A stretch of DNA of 64,000 nucleotides from CAYYTU01 sp964474655 (GTDB lineage: Bacteria; Chloroflexota; Anaerolineae; B4-G1), in assembly GCA_964474655.1 (NCBI GenBank), contig CAYYTU010000002.1, positions 1-64,000 of the forward strand, in the 5' to 3' direction. Both the position numbers and the translations under genes were made by a program. Under the pieces are notes generated by a model. The model made no database searches. It saw nothing but the letters and a program-made list of their open reading frames with translations, and was not told where the DNA came from. This document shows, piece after piece, positions 7,032-16,276 of the stretch (position 1 is its first letter; each line of letters begins with the position of its first letter).

Positions 7032-7886
7032 TTGACTCAAAAACAATGGCTTGGGGTTGGCGTATTAGCACTGGCGAACGTGATTGTTTTAGGCCTGATG
7101 GGCTTCGTGGTTGTTCGCTCGTTGAACCGACCGACAGCCGCCACTCCTAGCCCAGCCCCCACCGCCACCGACACCGTCCCTCCAACCGCCACGCTACCAC
7201 CAACCTGGACTCCCACCCAGCCCGCCACGTCCACGCCCACGCGAACACCGACGCCACCCAGCACACCGACCGAAACCCCTACTTCCTGGCCGACGTCCAC
7301 CGCCCGTCCATCACCCACCCCAACCACGACGCCTACACCCGCAATGTTGCTGGAAAACCCCGGCTTTGAGGGGGTCAGCTCTGACAACGTGCCGGGATGG
7401 CAAACGGGTGCTTTCGTCAACTGGCAGCCGGGCGAGAAACTCGACCCCGATAATTCCTACGGCGAACCCAGATTCTCTCCAGCCACTGATCAGCGTCGTT
7501 GGATCGAAGGAGCCACACTCAAGATCCACACCTACAAGTGGGTCAAGCTGCGTGCCTGGGTCTTCCAGACGATCGAGCTGGGACCCGGCAGCAGCCTCCA
7601 GTTCCAGGCCCTGGCCCGAGCTTTCACCGACGATACAGAGAGCGGTTACCTGATGAAAGTTGGGGTAGACCCATCCGGAGGCGAGGGATGCGATCAAGCG
7701 CAGTGGGGCACTCAAGAGAACATCAATCAGGAGGACGATGTAGTCACGCTCACCTCCCCCTCGGTGACCGTAGGTACAGCGGGACGAGCGACGGTCTGTA
7801 TGTTTGCGGAGACACAATATGCGAACACATATCACGCCGCCTACTTTGACGAGGCCAAAGTGACAGTCGTGTCCACAGGTGAGTAG
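7032..7886 (+). CDS. Membrane-anchored surface protein with Thr/Pro linker and C-terminal beta-rich domain
   Basis: 284 residues. A short cytoplasmic tip and one transmembrane segment (about residues 8-28) are followed by a 70-residue low-complexity Thr/Pro linker (about 34-100) and a globular C-terminal domain beginning LLENPGFEG and containing WQPGEKLDP. NPGFE starts are common in carbohydrate-binding-module-like jelly-roll domains, so a sugar- or wall-binding role is possible but not shown. The TTG start follows GGGAGG at 5 nt, and a strong GC hairpin lies just upstream. It stands alone between tRNA-Pro and rpoD and converges with rpoD. No catalytic motif was recognised. Confidence 0.75.
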   Translation: MTQKQWLGVGVLALANVIVLGLMGFVVVRSLNRPTAATPSPAPTATDTVPPTATLPPTWTPTQPATSTPTRTPTPPSTPTETPTSWPTSTARPSPTPTTTPTPAMLLENPGFEGVSSDNVPGWQTGAFVNWQPGEKLDPDNSYGEPRFSPATDQRRWIEGATLKIHTYKWVKLRAWVFQTIELGPGSSLQFQALARAFTDDTESGYLMKVGVDPSGGEGCDQAQWGTQENINQEDDVVTLTSPSVTVGTAGRATVCMFAETQYANTYHAAYFDEAKVTVVSTGE

Positions 7887-7910
7887 AGGAGGCGTAACGA
7901 GGACGTTGGG

Positions 7911-9488
7911 CTATAGAAAATCGCGCAGCTCGTGGCTGCGCCGGGGGTAGCGCAGCTTACGCAGCGCCTTCGATTCGATCTGTCGCACGCGCTCGCGAGT
8001 CACACCGAAGGCCTGACCTACCTCTTCCAGCGTCCGCGTCTCCCCGTCCGTCAGCCCAAAGCGCATCTCCAGGATAGCCCGCTCGCGGTCATCCAGCATA
8101 CTCAAGGAGGAGTGGATGTGCTCCTTCAGCATCTGATTGGCAGCCGCATCGACCGGGCCGGTCACGCTCTCATCCTCAATAAACTCTCCCAGCGTGCCAT
8201 CCTCCTCAGAACCGACCGGCATCTCCAACGAGATCGGGTCCTTGGAGATACGTAGGATGCGCTGTACCTCAGAGGTGGCGTGACGCAGCTTGCGCCTCAG
8301 CGCCGGTGACAGTGGATCACCAGCCTCCTTGGCCGTGTGAATAGATCCCTTCTCGTGGGCATCCAGGATATCCGATTCCAGCGCCAGCTCCTCCATCGTG
8401 GGCTCTCGGCCCAGCTCCTGCAACATCTGGCGCTTGATTCGCACCAGACGGTTGATCTTCTCCACCATATGGACTGGAATGCGAATGGTGCGCGCTTGAT
8501 CGGCGATGGAGCGGGTGATGGCCTGCCGAATCCACCAGGTGGCGTAAGTCGAAAAGCGAAACCCCTTGGTATGGTCGAACTTCCGGACTGCTCGCAACAG
8601 CCCAATGTTACCCTCCTGGATCAGATCGAGGAAGGAGATCCCGCGACCAGTATAATTTTTGGCCACACTGACCACCAGCCGGAGGTTGGCCTGAGCCATC
8701 AATTGTTGCGCCTCTTTGGCACGTTCCTTCACCTGATCCAACCGCGCCGCGATGGCCTCGTCCTCCGGGAGATCACGTCTGATCACACGCAGAGAAGATA
8801 GCTTCTGCCGTCGCTCCCACGTCGCGCGGATGCGTTCCAGCATCGACTGGGGCAGCAAGAAGAGCAGGATGAAGACGTCAAAGAGGTAATCGATCAAAGG
8901 TTCATCCGGTTCGCTGCTCGAATTGGACCAGCCAGTCTGTTCCAGGAAGCTGTAGAGGTATGAAGTCCCATCGGGCAACGGCGCCTGATGCAACATGAGA
9001 ACCTCGTCTATAAGCGCTTCCAGATCGGGGCTTGATAGGTCCAGCTCGGCGCAGCGCTGCGTGGCTTTGGACCAAGATTCGCGAAGCGAGGTGGTCAAGG
9101 CGTTGAAGAGCTCACAAGCGCTGGTCGAGCCCTCCTTGCTCAAGCGATTTTCCACGTCCTTGAGATAGACAGCAGCCTCTCGCTGGACGGAGAGCCAGAC
9201 CTCCTCATGGTGCTCCAGCAGCGGTACCTTGCCAATCTCAAGCAAGTACATCCGCACCGGGTCGTCGGTTGCGTCGAGTAGCGCCCTGCGCGTGGCGCCA
9301 TCGAGCTCCTGCTCAATCTCCGCCAGCTCATCGGACGTGGGCTCATCGGTCTCATCGAGGATCGATATGTCATCGTCCTCGTCAGCCGGTATCTCGACCA
9401 GCACAGCATCCTCATCCCTGTCGAAGGTGATCTTGATATCGCCTGCTAAATTAGTTGTGGTAGTCTCCTCGTTCTCTTCAAGCATCAT
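7911..9488 (-). CDS. rpoD: Primary RNA polymerase sigma factor (RpoD/SigA)
   Basis: 525 residues. After an acidic N-terminus come region 1.2 (DPVRMYLLEIGKVPLL), a non-conserved spacer, and region 2 (LRLVVSVAKNYTGRGISFLD, then GNIGLLRAVRKFDHTKGFRF and the melting and -10 recognition segment STYATWWIRQAI). Region 3 follows, and the C-terminal region 4 carries the -35-recognising helix-turn-helix (LEEVGQAFGVTRERVRQIES). This is the housekeeping sigma factor that directs core polymerase to the TTGACA/TATAAT promoters seen around this window. It lies 9 nt downstream of dnaG in the same transcript, the classic dnaG-rpoD pair. Start: first of two ATGs at 9488. Confidence 0.97.
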   Translation of the reverse strand: MMLEENEETTTTNLAGDIKITFDRDEDAVLVEIPADEDDDISILDETDEPTSDELAEIEQELDGATRRALLDATDDPVRMYLLEIGKVPLLEHHEEVWLSVQREAAVYLKDVENRLSKEGSTSACELFNALTTSLRESWSKATQRCAELDLSSPDLEALIDEVLMLHQAPLPDGTSYLYSFLEQTGWSNSSSEPDEPLIDYLFDVFILLFLLPQSMLERIRATWERRQKLSSLRVIRRDLPEDEAIAARLDQVKERAKEAQQLMAQANLRLVVSVAKNYTGRGISFLDLIQEGNIGLLRAVRKFDHTKGFRFSTYATWWIRQAITRSIADQARTIRIPVHMVEKINRLVRIKRQMLQELGREPTMEELALESDILDAHEKGSIHTAKEAGDPLSPALRRKLRHATSEVQRILRISKDPISLEMPVGSEEDGTLGEFIEDESVTGPVDAAANQMLKEHIHSSLSMLDDRERAILEMRFGLTDGETRTLEEVGQAFGVTRERVRQIESKALRKLRYPRRSHELRDFL

Positions 9489-9497
9489 AAGTACATG

Positions 9498-11414
9498 TTA
9501 GCCCATTTGGTACTCCTGCGCCAGTGCTCGTTGGGTTCTAAACAACATCTGCGTGTGGGTGATCTGGGCCCGATCGTATTGTTTGGCTCGAGAGTCACCC
9601 GCCTCGTGGGCCTCGAGCTGCAACAGCTTTAAATTCTGTACCAGACGCTTGAGACGCCGCTGGCGGAGTCGCAGCAGCGTCCGCACCACGTCACGAACCA
9701 GGTAGTCATCGGCTATTTTGATCTCGCTGTCTGTGAACAGATCTTCCAATCGAGCATGCAAGTCACCCGGAAGATCCTCTCGCAATGTAGCCCTGCTCGC
9801 CGTTGAAGGCTCCGTAGCCAGCAAGCGCTTCCAGGCCTCGAAGATCGAACGATAGCTCACGAGGTGAAAATCCTGGGCCTGGAGAGGATCGAGCTGGCTT
9901 GTGACGAGCGCCTCGTCGACCTTGTGGAGCAGGCGCGGATGTCGCAGGAGCATCGCCAGACAGTAACGCTCCAGTTCCGCGTCTATGGTCTCCTGCTCCG
10001 AGGCCGATTCATCTCTCGTCTCCGCGGGAGCGGAAGAAGAGCGTCTCGGTGGGCGTCTCGGGGGACGCCGGCCTTCGCGCCGGGATTGCAGGCGCGCCAT
10101 CACCGCCCGCTCGTCCAGGCGTAACGCCCGCGCGATCTTCTGAGCGTAATCCTCCCGCTCCACCGGGTTCGTCACCGCTTGCAGAACCGGTAACATCTCG
10201 TCCACCACTCTAGCCTTCGCCTTGGTGTCCTCCAGTTCAAGATCCTCCATCAAAATTTGGAGGTAGAAATCGACCACCGGAACGGCTTCCTCAATCAGCG
10301 TGGTCCACCGCTCAAGATCGTCTCGGATCAAGTCGTCGGGGTCTTGCCCCTCGGGCAGCTGGAGCACGCGCAGCTCCACCCCCAGCTGGGATTCGTAACC
10401 TACCAATCCACGCGGGTTGAAGACGGGCGTCCACTCTTGCTCCAGTGCTTCGCTCGCGACTTCCACGCCGCGCAGTGTGGCCCGCACGCCGGCCGCATCC
10501 GGATCCAGAGCGAGGATGATCCGCTGGGAGTAACGCTGGAGCTGCTTCAGCTGCGGTTCCGTGAGCGCCGTACCCATCTGAGCCACCACGTTCTGGAAAC
10601 CGGCCTGATGCGCTTGCATAACGTCCATATACCCCTCTGCGATGATGACACGATCCTCGCTGCGGATGGCGCGGCGCGCCAGGTTCAAGCCGAAGATCGT
10701 CTCGCTCTTATCGAACAAGGGTGTCTTAGGCGAATTGAGGTACTTCGGAACGCCCTCCGGGTCCAGCGTCCGGGCCCCAAAGCCAATCACGCGCCCGCGC
10801 ACGTCGCGGATGGGAATCATCAGCCGCTCGCGGAAGCGGTCGTAGGTGCCGCCACTATCGCGCTCCGCCACCAATCCAGCCTTGAGCAGATCTTCGATCT
10901 CGTAGCCCTGCTTGGTCATATAGTGGCGAGTATTCTCCCAGCCCGGCAAACTATAGCCCAGCTCGAAGCGCCTGACCGTCTCCTCGTTTAACTCTCGTGT
11001 GTCTACATAGCGGCGTGCTGCCTCGGCCTCCGGGGCATTGAGCAGCAAGTTGTGGTAGTAACGGGCCGCCGCGCTCAGAATGTCGCGTAGCCGATCGGCC
11101 TCCTCAGCCGCCTCGGCCTGGGCCGGGGTCGGCGGGCGCAAATCGACGCCAGCGCGCTGCGCCAGCTCCTCCAGCGCCGTGCGGAAGTCATAGCCCTCGT
11201 GCTTCATCAAAAAGGAGAAGACGTCGCCGCCTTCATTGCAAGCCCCAAAGCAGTGCCACCGCTGACTATCGGGGAAGACGACGAAAGAGGGTGTCTTTTC
11301 CGAATGGAAGGGACACAGCGCCTTATAATTACGCCCCGACCGTTTCAGATCAATGTAGTCGGAGATAACGTCAACAATATCAAGTCTGGCCTTGACTTCG
11401 TCGATCGTGCTCAT
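9498..11414 (-). CDS. dnaG: DNA primase
   Basis: 638 residues from the chosen start. The N-terminal CHC2 zinc-binding domain has CPFH and HCFGAC (about residues 36-65), followed by the primase core and the TOPRIM domain (VIIAEGYMDVMQA and LALDPDAAG). A C-terminal helical helicase-binding region ends EYQMG. It makes RNA primers for lagging-strand synthesis. The frame is open back to an ATG at 11486, but the start is set at ATG 11414 (MSTIDEVKARLDIVDVI). Family members begin close to this motif, and a promoter -10 box (11467-11472) lies inside the longer version. No clear Shine-Dalgarno is present. First gene of the dnaG-rpoD operon. Confidence 0.95.
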   Translation of the reverse strand: MSTIDEVKARLDIVDVISDYIDLKRSGRNYKALCPFHSEKTPSFVVFPDSQRWHCFGACNEGGDVFSFLMKHEGYDFRTALEELAQRAGVDLRPPTPAQAEAAEEADRLRDILSAAARYYHNLLLNAPEAEAARRYVDTRELNEETVRRFELGYSLPGWENTRHYMTKQGYEIEDLLKAGLVAERDSGGTYDRFRERLMIPIRDVRGRVIGFGARTLDPEGVPKYLNSPKTPLFDKSETIFGLNLARRAIRSEDRVIIAEGYMDVMQAHQAGFQNVVAQMGTALTEPQLKQLQRYSQRIILALDPDAAGVRATLRGVEVASEALEQEWTPVFNPRGLVGYESQLGVELRVLQLPEGQDPDDLIRDDLERWTTLIEEAVPVVDFYLQILMEDLELEDTKAKARVVDEMLPVLQAVTNPVEREDYAQKIARALRLDERAVMARLQSRREGRRPPRRPPRRSSSAPAETRDESASEQETIDAELERYCLAMLLRHPRLLHKVDEALVTSQLDPLQAQDFHLVSYRSIFEAWKRLLATEPSTASRATLREDLPGDLHARLEDLFTDSEIKIADDYLVRDVVRTLLRLRQRRLKRLVQNLKLLQLEAHEAGDSRAKQYDRAQITHTQMLFRTQRALAQEYQMG

Positions 11415-11466
11415 ATTTTGGCTAAGCGATCCAGTGGTGCGTATGAATAGTTGGCGAGACGTGTTT

Positions 11467-11494
11467 ATTGTACTCGTACTTGCCATTCCGACAA
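11467..11494 (-). promoter_or_regulatory. Promoter of the dnaG-rpoD operon
   Basis: On the minus strand, TTGTCG (11489-11494), a 16-nt spacer and TACAAT (11467-11472) place the transcript start near 11460, about 46 nt before ATG 11414. This decides against the longer dnaG start at 11486. Confidence 0.6.
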
Positions 11495-11589
11495 GTGACG
11501 ATTGGAAAGGGCAGCAGCGACCTTAAAGCTCGTCTCAGGGGGAAGCTACCGGATTGCGAGAGGGGAGAATCGGAGCGGGAGTCAACACT

Positions 11590-11890
11590 ATGCGCGTCAA
11601 CTTAAGCATTGACGTATAGAAATTCTTGCTCCAGTGGAGTTTGCAACCCCACTGCCTGACCATAAAGTGGTGCTGGAGCCTTTATGGACATCAAACATGC
11701 GGGCTACAAACCCGCTCTGAGCACCACGCAAAGTCCCAGAGAACCAAATGCGAGGGCCTTCAATTCGCTCCAGGCGCGTAGCGCCTTCCGCATGACAGTG
11801 CCTCCGCGTGGCGGAGGCATCTACGGGGCAACGTCTGGCGGAAGCGTCCCCTCGTAGGGTCCCTACGGGGAGACGCTCCCACACAATCCG
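11590..11890. repeat. Cluster of hairpin-forming repeats between dnaG and ftsZ
   Basis: The 510-nt gap between the end of ftsZ and the dnaG start holds no gene but many palindromes. They are CAGTGGAGTTTGCAACCCC with ACTG (11632-11654); GCGGGCTACAAACCCGCTC (11699-11717); GGCGCGTAGCGCC (11773-11785); TGCCTCCGC-GTG-GCGGAGGCA (11799-11819, perfect 9-bp stem); and a long stem at 11843-11877 (AGCGTC...GACGCT enclosing CCTCGTAGGG and CCCTACGGGG). On the minus strand they follow the dcw operon, and one or more may terminate it. None has a clear T-run. Confidence 0.6.
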
Positions 11891-11924
11891 GCTATATGAC
11901 GCAGGATGGACGACATTCCTCACC

Positions 11925-13001
11925 CTAGTTACGCCGGCGCAGGAAAGCGGGAATTTCCAGATCCTCCTTGTCAAAGCTGGGCGTCTTGAATTCCACTGCT
12001 TCCTCGACCGCCTCCCGCTGTTCCGCGTGGGATTGGCGTGAAGAAGGCCGCTGCTGATCGAAGCCAGTCGCGATCACCGTGATGCGAATCTGGTCCTCCA
12101 TCTCCTCGTCGACCACGGCACCAAAGATCAGGTTGACGTCGGGGTGTGCGGTCTGCTTGATGATTGAAGCTGCCTCGTTGACCTCGTGCAAGCTCAGGTC
12201 AGGCCCACCAGTCACGTTGAACAGGATACCGCGAGCACCGTCGATGGTCACATCCAGCAGATCGCTGGAGATAGCTTGCTTGGCCGCCTCCACCGCGCGA
12301 TCCTCCCCCTCGGCACGCCCCATAGCCATCAGCGCAGCGCCGCCCTCGGCCATAATCGCCCGCACGTCGGCGAAGTCCAGGTTGATCAGGCCAGGCACGG
12401 TGATCAGCTCGGAGATACCCTGAATGCCCTGACGCAGCACGTCGTCGGCCAGGGAGAAGGCGTTCTGCAGGGTGACGCGCTTGTCCGTGATCTCCAGCAG
12501 CCGGTCGTTGGGAATCACGATCAGCGTATCGACGACCTCTTTGAGCCGTTCGATGCCGGACAGCGCCGCCTTGGAACGGACCGCACCCTCCCAGTTGAAG
12601 GGACGCGTGACGACGCCAATGGTCAGCGCTTCAATATCCTGTGCGACGCGCGCGATGACAGGAGCGGCCCCGGTGCCTGTGCCTCCCCCCATCCCGGCGG
12701 TGATGAAGACCATATCGGAGCCTTCCAGCACCTCGTACAACTCCTCGGCCGATTCTTCCGCCGCCTCACGCCCCATCTCCGGATCTCCCCCCACGCCCAG
12801 GCCGCGCGTCAGCTTATCGCCGATGCGGATGCGAATCGGAGCTTCGGATAACATCAAGGCCTGCGCATCGGTGTTGACAGCGACGAACTCAACGCCTCCC
12901 ATACCTTCCTCGATCATACGATTGACGGCGTTGCTACCTCCCCCCCCCACGCCCACAACGCGAATTTTAGCGAAGCTCTCCGTCTGAATTTCCTTCTGCA
13001 T
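11925..13001 (-). CDS. ftsZ: Cell division GTPase FtsZ
   Basis: 358 residues. The GTPase domain has VGVGGGGSNAVNRM at about 15-29, the tubulin signature GGGTGTG at 105-111, and the T7 loop NLDFADV. A short linker then leads to the C-terminal peptide DLEIPAFLRRRN, which binds FtsA and other tethers. FtsZ polymerises into the cytokinetic ring. ATG 13001 is chosen because GAGGAGG lies just upstream and the family starts here; the frame is open to 13052 but that would add a non-conserved tail overlapping the ftsA end. Last gene of the dcw cluster, 47 nt after ftsA. Confidence 0.97.
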   Translation of the reverse strand: MQKEIQTESFAKIRVVGVGGGGSNAVNRMIEEGMGGVEFVAVNTDAQALMLSEAPIRIRIGDKLTRGLGVGGDPEMGREAAEESAEELYEVLEGSDMVFITAGMGGGTGTGAAPVIARVAQDIEALTIGVVTRPFNWEGAVRSKAALSGIERLKEVVDTLIVIPNDRLLEITDKRVTLQNAFSLADDVLRQGIQGISELITVPGLINLDFADVRAIMAEGGAALMAMGRAEGEDRAVEAAKQAISSDLLDVTIDGARGILFNVTGGPDLSLHEVNEAASIIKQTAHPDVNLIFGAVVDEEMEDQIRITVIATGFDQQRPSSRQSHAEQREAVEEAVEFKTPSFDKEDLEIPAFLRRRN

Positions 13002-13048
13002 AATTTCCTCCTCTCTATGTACCACCGAACACAATTGTTTGAGCCACC

Positions 13049-14284
13049 TCAACCGGGAAGGAACACCCGGAGCCAGTTAAGAAAACGCTCTATAAAATTC
13101 GGCCCCGTCCCACCCACCTGAGGCCGCGTATCGACTGTTATTCCCCACTCCATCAATCCGGCTCCAACCGCATGCGTGGGACCAGAGACGCGATCCACAA
13201 GGCCATGCAGGTTGCGCGGCTCACCAATGCGCACAGGCAAGCCGAGAATATCGCGGCCCAAAGCCTCAATGCCATCCAACGTGGCCGTGCCCCCACAAAG
13301 CACAACGCCAGCCGGCAGGAGGCCATCATAGCCGGAACGCTTGATCTCCTGCTGAATCATCGCGAGAATCTCCCGGGCACGTGCTTCAACGATCACCGCC
13401 AGCTGCCGCCGGGAGACTGACTTTACATCATCGCTGAAGGCCGAAACGTTAATCTCCTCCTCGGGCGCCACGTGCTCCGCAAGGGCATAGCCGTGCTCGA
13501 TCTTAATCTGCTCGGACACATCCGGCGGCAATCGCAGACCGATGGCGATGTCTTTGGTGATATACTCCCCGCCCATCCCCAGCGCGACCGTGTGCCAGAC
13601 GGTACCGTCGATGAAGATGGCCAGATCGACCGTTCCGGCGCCGATGTCGGCCAACACGACGCCCATCTCACGCTCAGTCTCGGTTAGCACGGCGTCGCCA
13701 GCCGCGATGCTGCCCAGCACCAGCTCGTCCACTGCCACACCGGCGCCCTCCACGCATTTGACCAGGTTCTGAATCGCAGTCGAGGAGGCGAGAATCACGT
13801 GGGCCTCGACCTCCAGGCGGAAACCGTGCATCCCGACTGGGTCGTGCACACCATCCTGCTCATCGACGACGTAGCCGCGTGGGATCACGTGCACGATCTC
13901 CTGGTTGTGCGGCACGGCCACGGCGCAAGCGGCATCCAACGCCCGCTCCATATCCTCCACTGTAATCCCCTGCCCCCGGGAGACGCCAACCACGCCCCGG
14001 CTGTTCAGAGACGAGATATGCGTCCCGCTGAGGCTGACGTAGGCCCGCTCGATAGTGTAACCCGACGTCCGCTCGGCCTCTTCGAGCGAGTCGATGATGT
14101 CCGCTGTGGCATCTTCCACGTTGACCACGGCACCTTTCCGCAAGCCACGCGCGGGCACCAACCCCACCCCGATCACGCGGGCCTCGCCCCCGCCATCAAC
14201 CTCGCTGACCATGGTGCATACCTTGCTACTGCCCACGTCTATGCCGACAATTGTCCGTTCCACCGCGTTACCAACCCCTATCAC
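13049..14284 (-). CDS. ftsA: Cell division protein FtsA
   Basis: 411 residues with an actin-like fold: IVGIDVGSSKVCTMV (phosphate 1), LADIGAGTVDLAIF (phosphate 2) and LCGGTATLDGI (adenosine motif), with the FtsA-specific 1C region near residues 85-165. The C-terminal end (FIERFLNWLRVFLPG) is an amphipathic helix for membrane attachment. FtsA tethers FtsZ filaments to the membrane. GTG 14284 follows AGGTGAT; an alternative GTG exists seven codons in. It lies between ftsQ (25 nt) and ftsZ (47 nt). Having ftsA together with ftsZ indicates conventional FtsZ-based division. Confidence 0.96.
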   Translation of the reverse strand: MIGVGNAVERTIVGIDVGSSKVCTMVSEVDGGGEARVIGVGLVPARGLRKGAVVNVEDATADIIDSLEEAERTSGYTIERAYVSLSGTHISSLNSRGVVGVSRGQGITVEDMERALDAACAVAVPHNQEIVHVIPRGYVVDEQDGVHDPVGMHGFRLEVEAHVILASSTAIQNLVKCVEGAGVAVDELVLGSIAAGDAVLTETEREMGVVLADIGAGTVDLAIFIDGTVWHTVALGMGGEYITKDIAIGLRLPPDVSEQIKIEHGYALAEHVAPEEEINVSAFSDDVKSVSRRQLAVIVEARAREILAMIQQEIKRSGYDGLLPAGVVLCGGTATLDGIEALGRDILGLPVRIGEPRNLHGLVDRVSGPTHAVGAGLMEWGITVDTRPQVGGTGPNFIERFLNWLRVFLPG

Positions 14285-14309
14285 AGATCACCTATCGCCT
14301 CCCGCCGCA

Positions 14310-15137
14310 TCACCAGTCGTTGGTCAGAGAATAATAAGCCGCCTCCGGGAAGCGAACGTCCACAAACCGCGGCGTCAAATCACGTGCCTGTAGCGAAGAG
14401 GCCAGATCCTCCAGCAGCGACAGCCGCTCGCCCATACCGGCGCCCTTCCCGACGACAACGCGCCAGCCCCGCTCATCCGTAAAGACGAAGCCACGACTGG
14501 GCACATAACGCAAGACCGGCGCCACTTGGGGCTCGATTGAGCGCAGATCCTCCAGCGCGGTCCAAACCCGCTCCTCCAAACGATGATCCTCATCGCGCGG
14601 TAATGGGCCGCTCACCAACCAGCCCCGTAGCGTCTCCTCGGCCCGCGCTCTTTCGGCCGAAAAGACGACACCCTGATCATCGACCCACCATAAAGATTCC
14701 CCATCTTTCCACGTCACGACCGGCTTCCGCTCCTCAACGACGAGGGTACAGTCAGTCAGCAACCTACACCGCACCCTCACGCCATCGACGGCCGGTATCG
14801 CCTCTCGCACGTTCGCCCTGACTGTTTTGCGATCCACCCACAGGACGTGTAGCCCAGACAGCTCGCTAGCCTGGAAGACCGCCTCGGGCGCGATATGGTC
14901 GGCTCCTTCGACTGAGACGTCAGAGCGACAGATGTAGAAGCGCTGATCCACCGCCAGCCAGATCGAAAGCACGGTTGCCGCAGCCAAGAGGAAGAGCGAG
15001 ATCCGCGTCACACGGCGCATACGATTGGAGACCGGGCGCGAGACAGAGCGGGACGACGAGTGAGTTCGTTCCAACACCACCGTCCCAGTCCGGTTATAAG
15101 ATTGCTTCTTCTTGCGCCGCCGCTGGGAACTCATCAT
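14310..15137 (-). CDS. ftsQ: Cell division protein FtsQ/DivIB
   Basis: 275 residues. A basic, Ser/Arg-rich cytoplasmic tail (1-42), one transmembrane segment (about 44-62), then a POTRA domain (YICRSDVSVEGADHIAPEAV) and the FtsQ beta domain. This is the bitopic topology of FtsQ, which links FtsL-type proteins with the septal synthases FtsW and FtsI. The start overlaps the ddl stop by 4 nt (ATGA type), so translation is probably coupled. Sequence conservation is low, as usual for FtsQ; the call rests on POTRA, topology and position between ddl and ftsA. Confidence 0.88.
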   Translation of the reverse strand: MMSSQRRRKKKQSYNRTGTVVLERTHSSSRSVSRPVSNRMRRVTRISLFLLAAATVLSIWLAVDQRFYICRSDVSVEGADHIAPEAVFQASELSGLHVLWVDRKTVRANVREAIPAVDGVRVRCRLLTDCTLVVEERKPVVTWKDGESLWWVDDQGVVFSAERARAEETLRGWLVSGPLPRDEDHRLEERVWTALEDLRSIEPQVAPVLRYVPSRGFVFTDERGWRVVVGKGAGMGERLSLLEDLASSLQARDLTPRFVDVRFPEAAYYSLTNDW

Positions 15138-16276
15138 CCTCCCTGGAATTCCGCCGGTGAGTAGGAGACTTTCGTGCGCTCTTTGTCGCGATAGCGCTCA
15201 AAGGCCAGCTCAATCAAACGATTGATCAGCTCCGGGTATGGAATGCCGCTGGCCTCCCATAACTTGGGGTACATACTGATCTCGGTGAAACCGGGCAGGG
15301 TATTGACCTCGTTGACATAAAGCGTATGTGTGACATCAGAAAGCAAGAAATCGACCCGCGCCATACCGGCACAATCGATGGCCTTGTAGACTTTCACCGC
15401 CAGGTCCTGCACGTGGGCCGTCGTCTCCGTCGAAAGCGGCGCCGGAATCAGCAGATCAGACGCCTCATCGCCGACGTCCAGGTACTTGGCCTCGTAGCTG
15501 TAGAACTCCCGGCTGGGCACAATCTCACCCGGCACCGAGGCCATCGGGTCGTCGTTCCCCAAGACACTGATCTCGATCTCCCGAGCATCCGGCACTGCTT
15601 CCTCCACCACCAGCTTGCGATCGAAGCACGCCGCCTCGTTCAACCCGACCGTCAGCTCCGCCCGGTTATGACACTTGCTGATGCCAACGCTGGACCCCAG
15701 ATTGGCCGGCTTGGTGAAGATGGGGTAGTCCAGCTGCTCCTCGACGAGCGCCAGCGTCCCCTCTGGATCGGCCTCCCAGGCCTTGCGCTTAAGCATCACC
15801 TGAGCCACGATGGGCATCCCATGCGCTTTCATCACGTCCTTGAACAGAATCTTATCCATCGCTAGTGCCGAGGCCGTCACTCCCGCGCCCACGTAAGGCA
15901 GGTCCGCCAGTTCCAATAGCCCCTGGACCGTCCCATCCTCGCCATAAGGGCCGTGGAGCACGGGAAAGACGACATCCAGAACCGAAAGATGTGTCGCCTG
16001 GATCGCTTGATCCCCTCTCTCAATTCGCATCAAACCGCGCTGGGAAGGATCGCCCAGCAAGGCCGCCGGATGACTTGCATTCACATCCCCGCACTTTAGC
16101 GCCTGTAAGGGATCCCCAGACGCAAGCCAACGACCATCCTTCGTGATGCCAATCGGCACGATCTCGTACTGACTTTCATCCATCGCGTCCATCACCGATT
16201 GGGCCGAGGCAAGCGAAACCTCGTGCTCCCCCGATCGACCGCCGAAGATAATCCCGACGCGAAGTTTATCAGCCAT
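15134..16276 (-). CDS. ddl: D-alanine--D-alanine ligase
   Basis: 380 residues, ATP-grasp fold. N-terminal IIFGGRSGEHEVSLASA (4-20), then VFPVLHGPYGEDGTVQG, LAMDK, the Lys/Glu nucleotide site (FTKPANLGSSVGISK) and the C-terminal metal-binding segment YVNEVNTLPGFTEIS. It condenses two D-alanines for the pentapeptide stem. The active-site Tyr-Lys-Ser type pattern of D-Ala-D-Ala (not D-Ala-D-Lac) enzymes was not assigned with certainty. It overlaps murB by 8 nt and ftsQ by 4 nt, inside the dcw operon. Confidence 0.95.
   Translation of the reverse strand: MADKLRVGIIFGGRSGEHEVSLASAQSVMDAMDESQYEIVPIGITKDGRWLASGDPLQALKCGDVNASHPAALLGDPSQRGLMRIERGDQAIQATHLSVLDVVFPVLHGPYGEDGTVQGLLELADLPYVGAGVTASALAMDKILFKDVMKAHGMPIVAQVMLKRKAWEADPEGTLALVEEQLDYPIFTKPANLGSSVGISKCHNRAELTVGLNEAACFDRKLVVEEAVPDAREIEISVLGNDDPMASVPGEIVPSREFYSYEAKYLDVGDEASDLLIPAPLSTETTAHVQDLAVKVYKAIDCAGMARVDFLLSDVTHTLYVNEVNTLPGFTEISMYPKLWEASGIPYPELINRLIELAFERYRDKERTKVSYSPAEFQGG

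Noticed and set aside
7037..7420. Val/Gly-rich frame opposite the Thr/Pro linker
   Set aside because: Simply the complement of the repetitive Thr/Pro codons.
11590..11890. CRISPR-like array between dnaG and ftsZ
   Set aside because: The palindromes differ from each other, have no constant spacing and no cas genes are nearby.
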